A program made the position numbers and the translations under genes. Positions 1 through 6,217 of a stretch of DNA of 6,581 nucleotides are shown here, in pieces. The stretch comes from an uncultured Mollicutes bacterium (GTDB lineage: Bacteria; Bacillota_I; Bacilli_A; RFN20; CAG-449). The stretch spans positions 1-6,581 of the forward strand of contig URVS01000082.1 in the NCBI GenBank assembly GCA_900551385.1, written 5' to 3'. Positions within the stretch are counted from its first letter, which is position 1; each line of letters starts with the position of its first letter. The notes below the pieces were generated by a model. The model had not been told where the DNA came from and did not search any database. It saw only the letters and a list, made by a program, of their open reading frames with translations.

Positions 1-427
1 CAAAAGTAACACTTACGCCTTCACTGGTAGTAACATTAATTGCGTGGCTAGGTAAACAAGCTTCAGCAGATATCACAACATTTTTATTAGGCATTACAAA
101 TTTATAAGTTAATCCTTCTTCTACAGTTTGTAATGTAACATCATTTGAAGAAATAGATTTAAATAAATAATGTTCACTATATGTTAAAGTAACTGTAACT
201 TCAGTTCCTTCTTCAACTTTTAAATTATCTTGACCATTAAATTTAAGATTAATTCCTTCACTTACTTCTGCACTAACATCATATTTAGCTTTAATAGATT
301 CCGAACTAGTAGAACTAGAAGAACTAGTAGAACTATTTGATGATGTTGAAGTTGTTGTTTGACAAGATGCTAAAGCAATGCCACATGATGCTAATAACAA
401 TGCCAAATGCATAATTTTCTTTTTCAT
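1..427 (-). CDS. N-terminal part of a repeat-containing surface lipoprotein (C-terminus outside window)
   Basis: The start is the ATG at 427-425, nine bases after a GGAGGAG ribosome binding site. The frame stays open for 142 codons to the left edge, so the C-terminus is missing. Residues 1-22 are a lipoprotein signal peptide: MKKK, a short hydrophobic stretch, and LASC with the lipidated Cys most likely Cys22. A second lipobox-like LASC ends at Cys15. Residues 24-44 are a Ser/Thr-only linker that would space the domain from the membrane. Residues about 49-124 form one InlB-B-like (Flg_new_2-type) beta repeat: a VEEGTEVTVTL strand, Y87, then the closing YKFVMPNKNVVIS signature at 108-120. A second repeat begins near residue 128. 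The closing signature closely resembles one in the 947-residue lipoprotein encoded at 1677-4520 (YEFTMPNKN), so the two are probably related. The predicted place is the outer face of the membrane; a binding or adhesive role is inferred from architecture only. Confidence 0.85.
   Translation of the reverse strand, partial: MKKKIMHLALLLASCGIALASCQTTTSTSSNSSTSSSSSTSSESIKAKYDVSAEVSEGINLKFNGQDNLKVEEGTEVTVTLTYSEHYLFKSISSNDVTLQTVEEGLTYKFVMPNKNVVISAEACLPSHAINVTTSEGVSVTF
302..334 (-). repeat. 9-bp in-frame tandem repeat encoding the Ser/Thr linker
   Basis: On the minus strand the unit AGT TCT (A/T)CT occurs three times, followed by a partial fourth copy (AGT TCG). It encodes residues 32-42 of the leftmost lipoprotein. 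The unit is three codons long, so gain or loss of a copy would keep the frame and only change the length of the linker between lipid anchor and beta repeats. Confidence 0.75.
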
Positions 428-436
428 AAATAAATT

Positions 437-443
437 CTCCTCC
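437..443 (-). promoter_or_regulatory. Ribosome binding site of the leftmost lipoprotein
   Basis: GGAGGAG on the minus strand lies nine bases before the ATG at 427. It is a strong match to the anti-Shine-Dalgarno sequence and fixes that start. Confidence 0.85.
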
Positions 444-513
444 AAAAAAAATAAACAGTCATTTTTTTTATTTAATATTAAATAAATAATAATAATTATT
501 TACTCATTCATAG

Positions 514-543
514 AAAATAACATATTTGAGACACATGTTTCAA
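514..543 (-). promoter_or_regulatory. Candidate sigma-A promoter of the leftmost lipoprotein
   Basis: On the minus strand there is a -35-like TTGAAA (543-538), an 18-base spacer and a -10-like TATTTT (519-514) preceded by TGT, giving an extended -10. The predicted transcript start near 507 leaves an untranslated leader of about 80 bases. An A6T6 tract lies just upstream and could serve as an UP element. The -10 matches TATAAT at only four of six positions, and in DNA this AT-rich chance matches are common, so this is a candidate only. Confidence 0.4.
526..543. repeat. Inverted repeat over the -35 box, possible operator
   Basis: TTGAGAC (526-532) and GTTTCAA (537-543) form a 7-bp inverted repeat with one G-T mismatch around ACAT. 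The right arm contains the TTGAAA -35 candidate on the minus strand. It lies about 100 bases before the lipoprotein start. It lacks a GC-rich stem and a following T run, so it does not look like a terminator; a regulator binding site is the more natural reading, but no regulator is encoded here. Confidence 0.35.
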
Positions 544-545
544 TA

Positions 546-561
546 ATAAAAAATTTTTTAT
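546..561. repeat. Perfect A6T6 palindrome, possible UP element
   Basis: This is a 16-base perfect palindrome consisting of six A then six T flanked by AT. Such A-tracts bend DNA. It lies immediately upstream of the candidate -35 box at 543-538, where an UP element contacting the RNA polymerase alpha subunit would be expected. Function is inferred; the composition of the region makes such tracts likely by chance. Confidence 0.3.
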
Positions 562-585
562 AAAAATAAATATGCAAAAACATAA

Positions 586-613
586 TTTCAATATTGAAAA
601 ATATTCATTTTTC
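586..613. repeat. Overlapping AT-rich palindromes between the reductase and the left lipoprotein
   Basis: Positions 586-599 are a perfect 14-base palindrome (TTTCAATATTGAAA). It overlaps a second inverted repeat, GAAAAAT (596-602) and ATTTTTC (607-613), with a four-base loop. They lie 65-95 bases after the reductase stop. Stems this AT-rich are weak; on the minus strand the first could form a five-pair hairpin followed by TTATGTTTTT. They could be a poor terminator for the reductase or a protein site. I see no better terminator in 428-678. Confidence 0.25.
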
Positions 614-678
614 TATTAAATCGTTTTTAATTTAAAAAATATTAATCACAACTATTTAAATATATAAACAAGTTTTAA

Positions 679-1536
679 TTATAAATTTTTTTCTTTTTCT
701 AGTTTAAGAAAAAATTCACTTGATTCAGCATCTTCATGTCTTAAAAAAGAGCTAGTTTCAGTGTTAATTTCTTTAATAATTTTTCTTTCTTCTTCAGTTA
801 ATGTAAATGAATATACATCTTGATTTGTTTTCATTCTTTCTTCTTTAGTAGTAGTTGATAAAACAACAATACCATTATCTAATAAATATCTAATAATAAC
901 ATTAGCAATGCCAGTATGATGATTTTCAGCAATTTTTAATAATGTTGGATTACTAAACATATTATTTCTTCCTTCTGCAAAAGGTCCCCACGCTTCACTT
1001 ACAACATTATATTTTTCATCCCATTTTCTCCAATCATCTTTTTGATCAAAAGGATTAATTTCAATTTGATTAATCATTGGTTTAATTTCTACATGTCCAC
1101 ATAAATCTATTAATCTATTAGGCCAAAAATTTGAAACACCAATCGCTTTAGCTTTTCCTTCTTTATAAATTCTTTCTAAATCTCTCCATGCTCCATAATA
1201 ATCACCAAATGGTTGATGAAGTAATAATAAATCAACATAATCAGTGCCTAATTTATTTAATGATTTAATAAAAGAATCATAAGTTTTATTATCTCCAAAA
1301 TTACTAATCCAAATTTTAGTTGTTAAGAAAATTTCTTTTCTATCAATGCCAGATTCTTTAATTGCTTCGCCAACTTCTTTTTCATTTAAATATACTTGAG
1401 CAGTATCAATATGTCTATAGCCAGCTTTTAATGCTTTTAAAACACATTCTTTAGTTTTACCATTTTCTGGAATTCTATAAACACCATATCCAATTTCTGG
1501 AATTTTAGCTCCATTATTTAATTCTACTAATTTCAT
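679..1536 (-). CDS. Aldo/keto reductase (AKR superfamily), 285 aa
   Basis: A soluble NAD(P)H-dependent oxidoreductase of the aldo/keto reductase superfamily (TIM barrel) that would reduce aldehydes or ketones in the cytoplasm; the substrate is unknown. AKR signature 1, GYRHIDTAQVYLNEKEVG, lies at 39-56. The catalytic tetrad is complete: D44, Y49, K74 (TTK) and H107 (LLLLHQP). Cofactor-pocket motifs GVSNF (133-137), NQIEINPF (156-163) and AWGPFAEGR (182-190) follow. The expected IPKS motif is replaced by LSTT (226-229), so the Lys that contacts the NADPH 2'-phosphate in relatives is Thr228; Arg234 is kept. The length is normal. The C-terminal SSFLRHEDAESSEFF resembles the tail of 2,5-diketo-D-gluconate reductase-like members. 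The start is the ATG at 1536 after GGAGG; a TTG at 1560 would add eight residues but lies at the predicted transcript start. It has its own promoter and looks monocistronic. Confidence 0.93.
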   Translation of the reverse strand: MKLVELNNGAKIPEIGYGVYRIPENGKTKECVLKALKAGYRHIDTAQVYLNEKEVGEAIKESGIDRKEIFLTTKIWISNFGDNKTYDSFIKSLNKLGTDYVDLLLLHQPFGDYYGAWRDLERIYKEGKAKAIGVSNFWPNRLIDLCGHVEIKPMINQIEINPFDQKDDWRKWDEKYNVVSEAWGPFAEGRNNMFSNPTLLKIAENHHTGIANVIIRYLLDNGIVVLSTTTKEERMKTNQDVYSFTLTEEERKIIKEINTETSSFLRHEDAESSEFFLKLEKEKNL

Positions 1537-1540
1537 ATTT

Positions 1541-1545
1541 CCTCC
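1541..1545 (-). promoter_or_regulatory. Ribosome binding site of the aldo/keto reductase
   Basis: GGAGG on the minus strand is four bases before the ATG at 1536. The spacing is short but the match is strong, and it decides for this ATG over the TTG at 1560, which would translate through the site itself as Gly-Gly. Confidence 0.8.
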
Positions 1546-1564
1546 AAGATATTTTTTCAATTAA

Positions 1565-1592
1565 AATATACAACAAACAAAAGTAGTGTCAA
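1565..1592 (-). promoter_or_regulatory. Sigma-A promoter of the aldo/keto reductase
   Basis: On the minus strand a perfect -35 TTGACA (1592-1587), a 16-base spacer and a -10 TATATT (1570-1565, five of six matches) are followed by a predicted start near 1558 and a leader of about 22 bases. It sits between the upstream terminator and the gene, so the reductase is probably transcribed independently. The spacer is one base shorter than the optimum. Confidence 0.7.
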
Positions 1593-1620
1593 TAAAAATA
1601 TTATATTTTTCAAATAATAA

Positions 1621-1655
1621 TTAAAAACTAGAATAGTTTACTAACCATTCTAGTT
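1621..1655 (-). terminator. Intrinsic terminator of the lipoprotein operon
   Basis: On the minus strand a 13-base arm (1655-1643), an AGTA loop (1642-1639) and a complementary arm (1638-1626) form a 13-pair stem with one G-U pair. It is followed by a T-rich tail: the stem ends in TT and runs into TTTAA. It begins 21 bases after the stop codon of the 947-residue lipoprotein. The stem is AT-rich like the whole window, but its length and near-perfect pairing stand out. It separates the lipoprotein operon from the reductase promoter. Confidence 0.85.
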
Positions 1656-1676
1656 ATATATTTATTCAATATTTTT

Positions 1677-4520
1677 TTATAATGAACTAATAATTAATGT
1701 TACATATACTGCTTCATAAGAACTAAATGTAGTTGAAGTATTTGTTGATGTAAAATCAAATTCATTTACAACTGTTTTAGTTTCATCATCAAGTGGTTTA
1801 TTATAAATAATTAATTTATATGAATTATTTTTAAAATCAGGATTTTTTAAAGAGAAATCTAACTCATCACCAGAAATGAATTTGGATGTAATTACTTCAT
1901 TATTCTTTGTAGAGTCAATAATTGTTAAATTACTTGTAGCATTTTCATCAAGATAAACATCTTTTAAAAGTCTATTTTCTTTAGTTGAACATGAAATAAT
2001 AATATCTTCATTTGGCATTGTAAATTTTAATGTAGTGAAAGTAGGAGAAAACTCTACATCTTTTCCGCTAGCAGTCTTAATAGTGGTTTCTTTAAGATTC
2101 ATTTCTTTATAATAATTATTGGCAGTAAAATCAATTTTTACTTGATGCCCTTCAATTATTTGACCATCAGTCGTTTCTTTTTCACCATATGAATTAGGGT
2201 ATAAAGTTTTATCAATTATTTTTGTTGATATATCTTCTTCACCAAAATTAAAATTAATTTTATATTTTTGTGCTTGATGTAAATCAAAAATAATTGTTGA
2301 ATTTTTATTTGGCATTGTAAATTCATATTTATTAGATGACAAAGTAAGTTCTAAATCATTTAATTTAACTGAATTAATTGAATAACCATTTTCTAAAGAC
2401 AAAGTCATTGTTAATTTAGCGCCTTCATTAATCAAATCACCAGATTGTACTGTTTCATTAAACATATTGACAACATTTAATTTTTTTATTCCTTCAACGC
2501 TATTAAAAGATAATGTATAAGTGTTTACTTTTTCAAAATCTACGACAATTTTTACATCATAATCAGGTGCTTTTAAAGAAAATGAATAACCATTATAAGC
2601 AGTTAGTTCAGTAACTATATTGTTAGTAATTCCAACCATGGAAACTTTTTTAACATGATATCCAATTTTTTCTTTAATAGTAGCAGTAACACTTTCACCA
2701 ATCTTAGCTTTTGTTTTTGTTAAAGAAATTGTATATGCATCATTTTCTTCATAAGAAATATTAGTGTATTTTTTTACATCAAAAGTAATTTTATTAGTAT
2801 GACTTCTTCTACTTTCTTGAAATGTTCCTGAATAATAACTACCTGAATATGAACTAACCATTTTTGTTTCGTCATTTATATAGATATATTCAATATAATA
2901 ACCATCTTTCGGTGTAGCAAATAAATAAAATTCATCACCAACAAATCCATTATTAATTTTATTTTTACCATTTGTATCTGAAGCAAAATAATAATTTTCA
3001 ATTAAATCATTTTTAATAACATTAAATGTAATAGGAATTTCAAGATTAAATGTAAATTTAATATCGCAATTTGGCATTATAAAATATAATGTTGAGTTTT
3101 CTATATTATAATAACATTCGCTTGAATAAAAATATTTTCCATTTGTTAATGATTCAACTGTTGGATCTCCATTTACTAAATAATCATTTGTTGGTTTAAT
3201 GTTTAAGCTAACAGGAGTTCCAGCATAAAATTCTTGATTTAATCCACCACTTACTCCAAAATTATCTGTATTAGCAAAAGAAATTTTATTTTTTGTGCTT
3301 ATTGCATGAGAAGTAATTTTTATTGTAACTTCTTTAAGTGAAGAATTATATATACTAAAATAAAATAAATTTGTTTCGTTATTAAAAGATATAGAATTTT
3401 TATAAGAAGTATAATATTTTATATCATTTTTATAATCAAAATAATAACCATCTTTAGGCATAACACTGAAAACAATACTATTTTGATATGTAGAACTAAG
3501 TGGGTTATAATTTGTTTTTTGTACTTCGTGATTATTTTCTACACCAAGAACTTTTACTTGTGTTTCATCACAATCTATTTTAATTTTAATTTTATTATCT
3601 TCAGTTGCAGCTTTTAAAGCAGGATAAACGACAATAGAAGCATCATTATCAGAAGGCATAGTAAATGTACCTTTATAATAAGAAACATTGTCAGTGCTCT
3701 TTTCTGAGTCTAATGATAATGAATAAGTTTGATAATTGACATCAAATTTAAAATCATAATATTGTGCTAAAGATTTTTTCACACTAATTTCAATATTTTT
3801 TTCTGTACCTTCTTTGATTTCTTCATCAATTGTTAAACCTTCTATTGAACTAATAATTGGTGAAATAGAATAAAATGATTTAATTTTATAATTTTGAGGA
3901 ACATATTTTGAAATTAAACTAATTGAGATTGCTTTATCAATCATTGTAAATGTTACAGAATTATTTATTATTGAAGAAAATACAATATTATCATCAGAAG
4001 AAACATTTTCTAAAACATATTTATTCTTTAAAACAACAGATAAAGTTACTTCTTCACCTTCTTTAGCTTGATTAACTTCTTGATCATTAACTTTTAAAGT
4101 GTATGAAATAATATTTTCATCACCATTAATTGTAATTAATCTATTTTCTAAAGGTTTATTTTCTAAAATAACAGATATAGTAACATCACTTGCGACCATA
4201 ACAAAAGAATAATGATTATCATCAACTTTTGTAACAGTTAAATCATTTACTTTAACTTCTTTAATTAATTTTTTTTCATTAGTAACATTAATAGTTATTG
4301 TTACAGTTTCACCTTTTTTAGCAGTTTGTTTATCAACGCTTATAGTAGCATCATCATTATTAGTAATATTTACTTTATAATATTGTTCAACTGAACTTTC
4401 GCTTGATGAAACACTATTAGAAGATTGGTTTATTGAGCTACTAGAAGTAGTAGTTCCACAGCTACTTAAAATAGCAGTTAAAACTAAAGAAGTAATTAAT
4501 AATAATTTTTTATTTTTCAT
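1677..4520 (-). CDS. Large surface lipoprotein of tandem InlB-B-like beta repeats, 947 aa
   Basis: An extracytoplasmic lipid-anchored protein of unknown ligand. The signal peptide ends in the lipobox LSSC with Cys21; residues 22-45 are a Ser/Thr/Asn linker. The rest is about nine degenerate repeats of 75-95 residues, at about 48-120, 127-203, 211-300, 309-405, 411-492, 496-584, 586-663, 667-747 and 752-845, plus a more diverged C-terminal unit at 849-946. A typical unit has an opening YxI/L strand, a GExVTxxI-like strand, a Tyr-containing strand with a Val/Lys-Val pair, and a closing Y-x-F-x-MP-x-x-D-V-x-I signature (YEFTMPNKN at 732-740, LKFTMPNED at 831-839). This matches what is known of Flg_new_2 (divergent InlB B-repeat) domains, found in surface adhesins. 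There is no sortase motif, transmembrane helix or catalytic motif, and no Trp. It is the last gene of the operon, 18 bases after its neighbour and before a strong terminator. An adhesion or glycan-binding role is inferred. Confidence 0.88.
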   Translation of the reverse strand: MKNKKLLLITSLVLTAILSSCGTTTSSSSINQSSNSVSSSESSVEQYYKVNITNNDDATISVDKQTAKKGETVTITINVTNEKKLIKEVKVNDLTVTKVDDNHYSFVMVASDVTISVILENKPLENRLITINGDENIISYTLKVNDQEVNQAKEGEEVTLSVVLKNKYVLENVSSDDNIVFSSIINNSVTFTMIDKAISISLISKYVPQNYKIKSFYSISPIISSIEGLTIDEEIKEGTEKNIEISVKKSLAQYYDFKFDVNYQTYSLSLDSEKSTDNVSYYKGTFTMPSDNDASIVVYPALKAATEDNKIKIKIDCDETQVKVLGVENNHEVQKTNYNPLSSTYQNSIVFSVMPKDGYYFDYKNDIKYYTSYKNSISFNNETNLFYFSIYNSSLKEVTIKITSHAISTKNKISFANTDNFGVSGGLNQEFYAGTPVSLNIKPTNDYLVNGDPTVESLTNGKYFYSSECYYNIENSTLYFIMPNCDIKFTFNLEIPITFNVIKNDLIENYYFASDTNGKNKINNGFVGDEFYLFATPKDGYYIEYIYINDETKMVSSYSGSYYSGTFQESRRSHTNKITFDVKKYTNISYEENDAYTISLTKTKAKIGESVTATIKEKIGYHVKKVSMVGITNNIVTELTAYNGYSFSLKAPDYDVKIVVDFEKVNTYTLSFNSVEGIKKLNVVNMFNETVQSGDLINEGAKLTMTLSLENGYSINSVKLNDLELTLSSNKYEFTMPNKNSTIIFDLHQAQKYKINFNFGEEDISTKIIDKTLYPNSYGEKETTDGQIIEGHQVKIDFTANNYYKEMNLKETTIKTASGKDVEFSPTFTTLKFTMPNEDIIISCSTKENRLLKDVYLDENATSNLTIIDSTKNNEVITSKFISGDELDFSLKNPDFKNNSYKLIIYNKPLDDETKTVVNEFDFTSTNTSTTFSSYEAVYVTLIISSL
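2010..2323 (-). repeat. 17-base identical DNA repeat in two MP-signature copies
   Basis: The same 17 bases (plus strand ATTTGGCATTGTAAATT) occur at 2010-2026 and 2307-2323, 297 bases apart. Each encodes the closing F-T-M-P-N signature of a beta repeat (about residues 832-837 and 733-738) in the 947-residue lipoprotein. The distance is a multiple of three, so recombination between them would remove one repeat in frame. Confidence 0.6.
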
Positions 4521-4528
4521 TTTATAAT

Positions 4529-4536
4529 CCCCTCTC
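4529..4536 (-). promoter_or_regulatory. Ribosome binding site of the 947-residue lipoprotein
   Basis: GAGAGGGG on the minus strand fills the gap after the upstream TAA, eight bases before the ATG at 4520. With only 18 bases between the genes there is no room for a separate promoter, so the pair is probably co-transcribed. Confidence 0.7.
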
Positions 4537-4538
4537 TT

Positions 4539-6206
4539 TTATTTAAGATTTAATAAATAATCATCAATAAGTTTTACATTACTAGAATTGAATCCTGAAT
4601 ATGAATAATTTTGATAATCAAAGACTCCTGCGCCTTTTATATAAAGATATGCTCCAACATATACAACACAATCTTTTTCTTCATTAGCGTTTTTATAAGC
4701 AAGAAATAAACCTAATGGAGTAGCATCAAAAGCAGTTATATATTTTTGAAATAAATAATAAGTAATATCAGCACAATCAAGAGAGTTACTAACATATTCA
4801 TTATATGATTCGTCAAAAGTATTAGTATTTGTTTTTTCATAAGTAAACAATTTATCATCAGTATAATCCATTATCCAAGTAAGATTTTCTATAAATTCAT
4901 AATATTTTGTATAATTTGTAAAATTATTTTCTTCTCTATATTTATCATTACTTACCATTAATTTCATTTCACCATCAATTGATTTATATTCAAAATAATA
5001 AACACCATCACTTTTAGTTGTTTTAGAAGAAATATTAATATATCCAAAATCAAAAAGCGTTTTATTAGAATTATTTATTTGTAATTCTGGATGGGCATTA
5101 TAATATTCAATATATTCATCTGTAAAATCATAATAAATATAATTTTCTGTATAATAGCATTTACCCATGTTAATTTCTATTTTTTTACCATCTACTGTAT
5201 CTACATAACGGCCTAAATCTCTTATATAATTATGATTTCTAGATAGATCTTTTATTTTTAAAATATCACTTTCAACAGTTGGTTTACCAATAGAATTTTT
5301 AGATAAATAATTATTTAATAAAGCATTTTCTTCATTAATCAAAGAAAAATTCATTGTAACTATTGAAGAAGAAAAATCATAAATTGCAGAAAAATTATTT
5401 TCATCTTGAACTTTTATTTTTAATGAAGTTAAACCATTAGATAAACTTTGATATGCAGAAGTTTTATCGTTTGTAGTATTAAAATTTTGATTAATAAAAG
5501 AAATAAAAGTCGTTTTTGTATTATTTTCTAATATTTCGTATTCATTATTATCATTTAAATTATAATTAGCAAAATCATTGATTGATAAATCTTGTAAATC
5601 ATACGTTAAACTTCTATAATTATAAACTTCAGTTCTTAAAAATTCTGCATTAGTTATTTCCTTATTATAATCATAATGATAAACAATTGTTGTATCTTTT
5701 TCTTCACCATAGCCAAAACTAGATTCATAATCTATAGAAGATGATATAAATAAATATGAATCAGTATAATATTTTTCTTCAAATTTAATATCGATATTTT
5801 GATTATTAATTTTAATTGTGTTATTAACAGATGTTTTATATGCAACTTTATCTTTAATAAATTTACCCATTACATTACTTAATGAATATGATTCATGAAC
5901 AGATACTTCAAATGTATTACTAACATTTTTATTATTAGATAAAACACAACTAATAATAACAGTACCAACTTTTAAACCTTTAACCATGCCTATAGAAGAA
6001 ACAGTAGCAATAGATGGATCTGAACTATTCCAAATAACATTATCAGTTAATTCATCATTTAAATATGCAGATAAATCAATATATTCATTAATGCCAACTT
6101 GATTATTACCTTTGATAAGTAACGTTTCTTGTGTTGTTTGGTTACAACTATTTAACATAGGTGTACATAACAATAATGAACATAAAATTAAAAAATTCTT
6201 TTTCAT
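4539..6206 (-). CDS. Surface lipoprotein with one BIG2 domain and a duplicated unnamed domain, 555 aa
   Basis: A predicted membrane-anchored extracytoplasmic protein. The signal peptide ends in LNSC with Cys21; Asn at -2 is unusual for a lipobox, but the -1 Ser and the flanking residues fit. Residues about 27-103 are a bacterial Ig-like group 2 domain, with the hallmark VIWNSSDPSIATVSSIGMV (57-75) and GTVIISC strand. I do not recognise the remaining 450 residues. They look like two copies: about 112-302 and 313-553. Both contain I(D/E)I, five residues, then YYT(D/E)(S/N)Y (138-151 and 343-356, aligned without gaps), and both end in a helix-like segment, ALLNNYL (295-301) and KLIDDYL (545-551). 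The region is rich in Tyr, Asn and alternating beta pattern, so an antiparallel sheet fold of LolA/LppX-like type is possible but speculative. The start at 6206 follows AGAAGG. It is the middle gene of an operon, 11 bases after its upstream neighbour. Confidence 0.88.
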   Translation of the reverse strand: MKKNFLILCSLLLCTPMLNSCNQTTQETLLIKGNNQVGINEYIDLSAYLNDELTDNVIWNSSDPSIATVSSIGMVKGLKVGTVIISCVLSNNKNVSNTFEVSVHESYSLSNVMGKFIKDKVAYKTSVNNTIKINNQNIDIKFEEKYYTDSYLFISSSIDYESSFGYGEEKDTTIVYHYDYNKEITNAEFLRTEVYNYRSLTYDLQDLSINDFANYNLNDNNEYEILENNTKTTFISFINQNFNTTNDKTSAYQSLSNGLTSLKIKVQDENNFSAIYDFSSSIVTMNFSLINEENALLNNYLSKNSIGKPTVESDILKIKDLSRNHNYIRDLGRYVDTVDGKKIEINMGKCYYTENYIYYDFTDEYIEYYNAHPELQINNSNKTLFDFGYINISSKTTKSDGVYYFEYKSIDGEMKLMVSNDKYREENNFTNYTKYYEFIENLTWIMDYTDDKLFTYEKTNTNTFDESYNEYVSNSLDCADITYYLFQKYITAFDATPLGLFLAYKNANEEKDCVVYVGAYLYIKGAGVFDYQNYSYSGFNSSNVKLIDDYLLNLK

Positions 6207-6211
6207 AAAAA

Positions 6212-6217
6212 CCTTCT
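6212..6217 (-). promoter_or_regulatory. Ribosome binding site of the 555-residue lipoprotein
   Basis: AGAAGG on the minus strand abuts the stop codon of the upstream gene (6220-6218) and lies five bases before the ATG at 6206. This arrangement favours translational coupling. Confidence 0.7.

Noticed and set aside
586..613. Intrinsic terminator for the aldo/keto reductase
   Set aside because: The stems have five to seven mostly A-T pairs and no clean T run directly after them, so I list them only as palindromes. Termination after this gene remains unclear.
428..678. Possible small gene or structured RNA in the 251-base intergenic region
   Set aside because: No open frame with a ribosome binding site and no GC-containing conserved structure is visible. 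The region is extremely AT-rich, with only the promoter candidate and simple palindromes.
1537..1560. Extended start of the aldo/keto reductase from a TTG at 1560, adding eight residues
   Set aside because: The added codons translate the ribosome binding site (GGAGG) and begin at the predicted transcript start near 1558. AKR proteins normally begin with a short lead like the MKLVELNNG that starts at 1536.
1621..1655. Bidirectional terminator or insertion-element end
   Set aside because: On the plus strand the stem is followed by ATATATTT rather than a T run and no plus-strand gene converges on it. No direct repeats or transposase flank it.
1677..4520. Sortase-anchored cell wall protein
   Set aside because: There is no LPxTG-like motif or C-terminal hydrophobic segment with a basic tail. 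The protein ends within a beta-rich unit, and the N-terminal lipobox explains anchoring.
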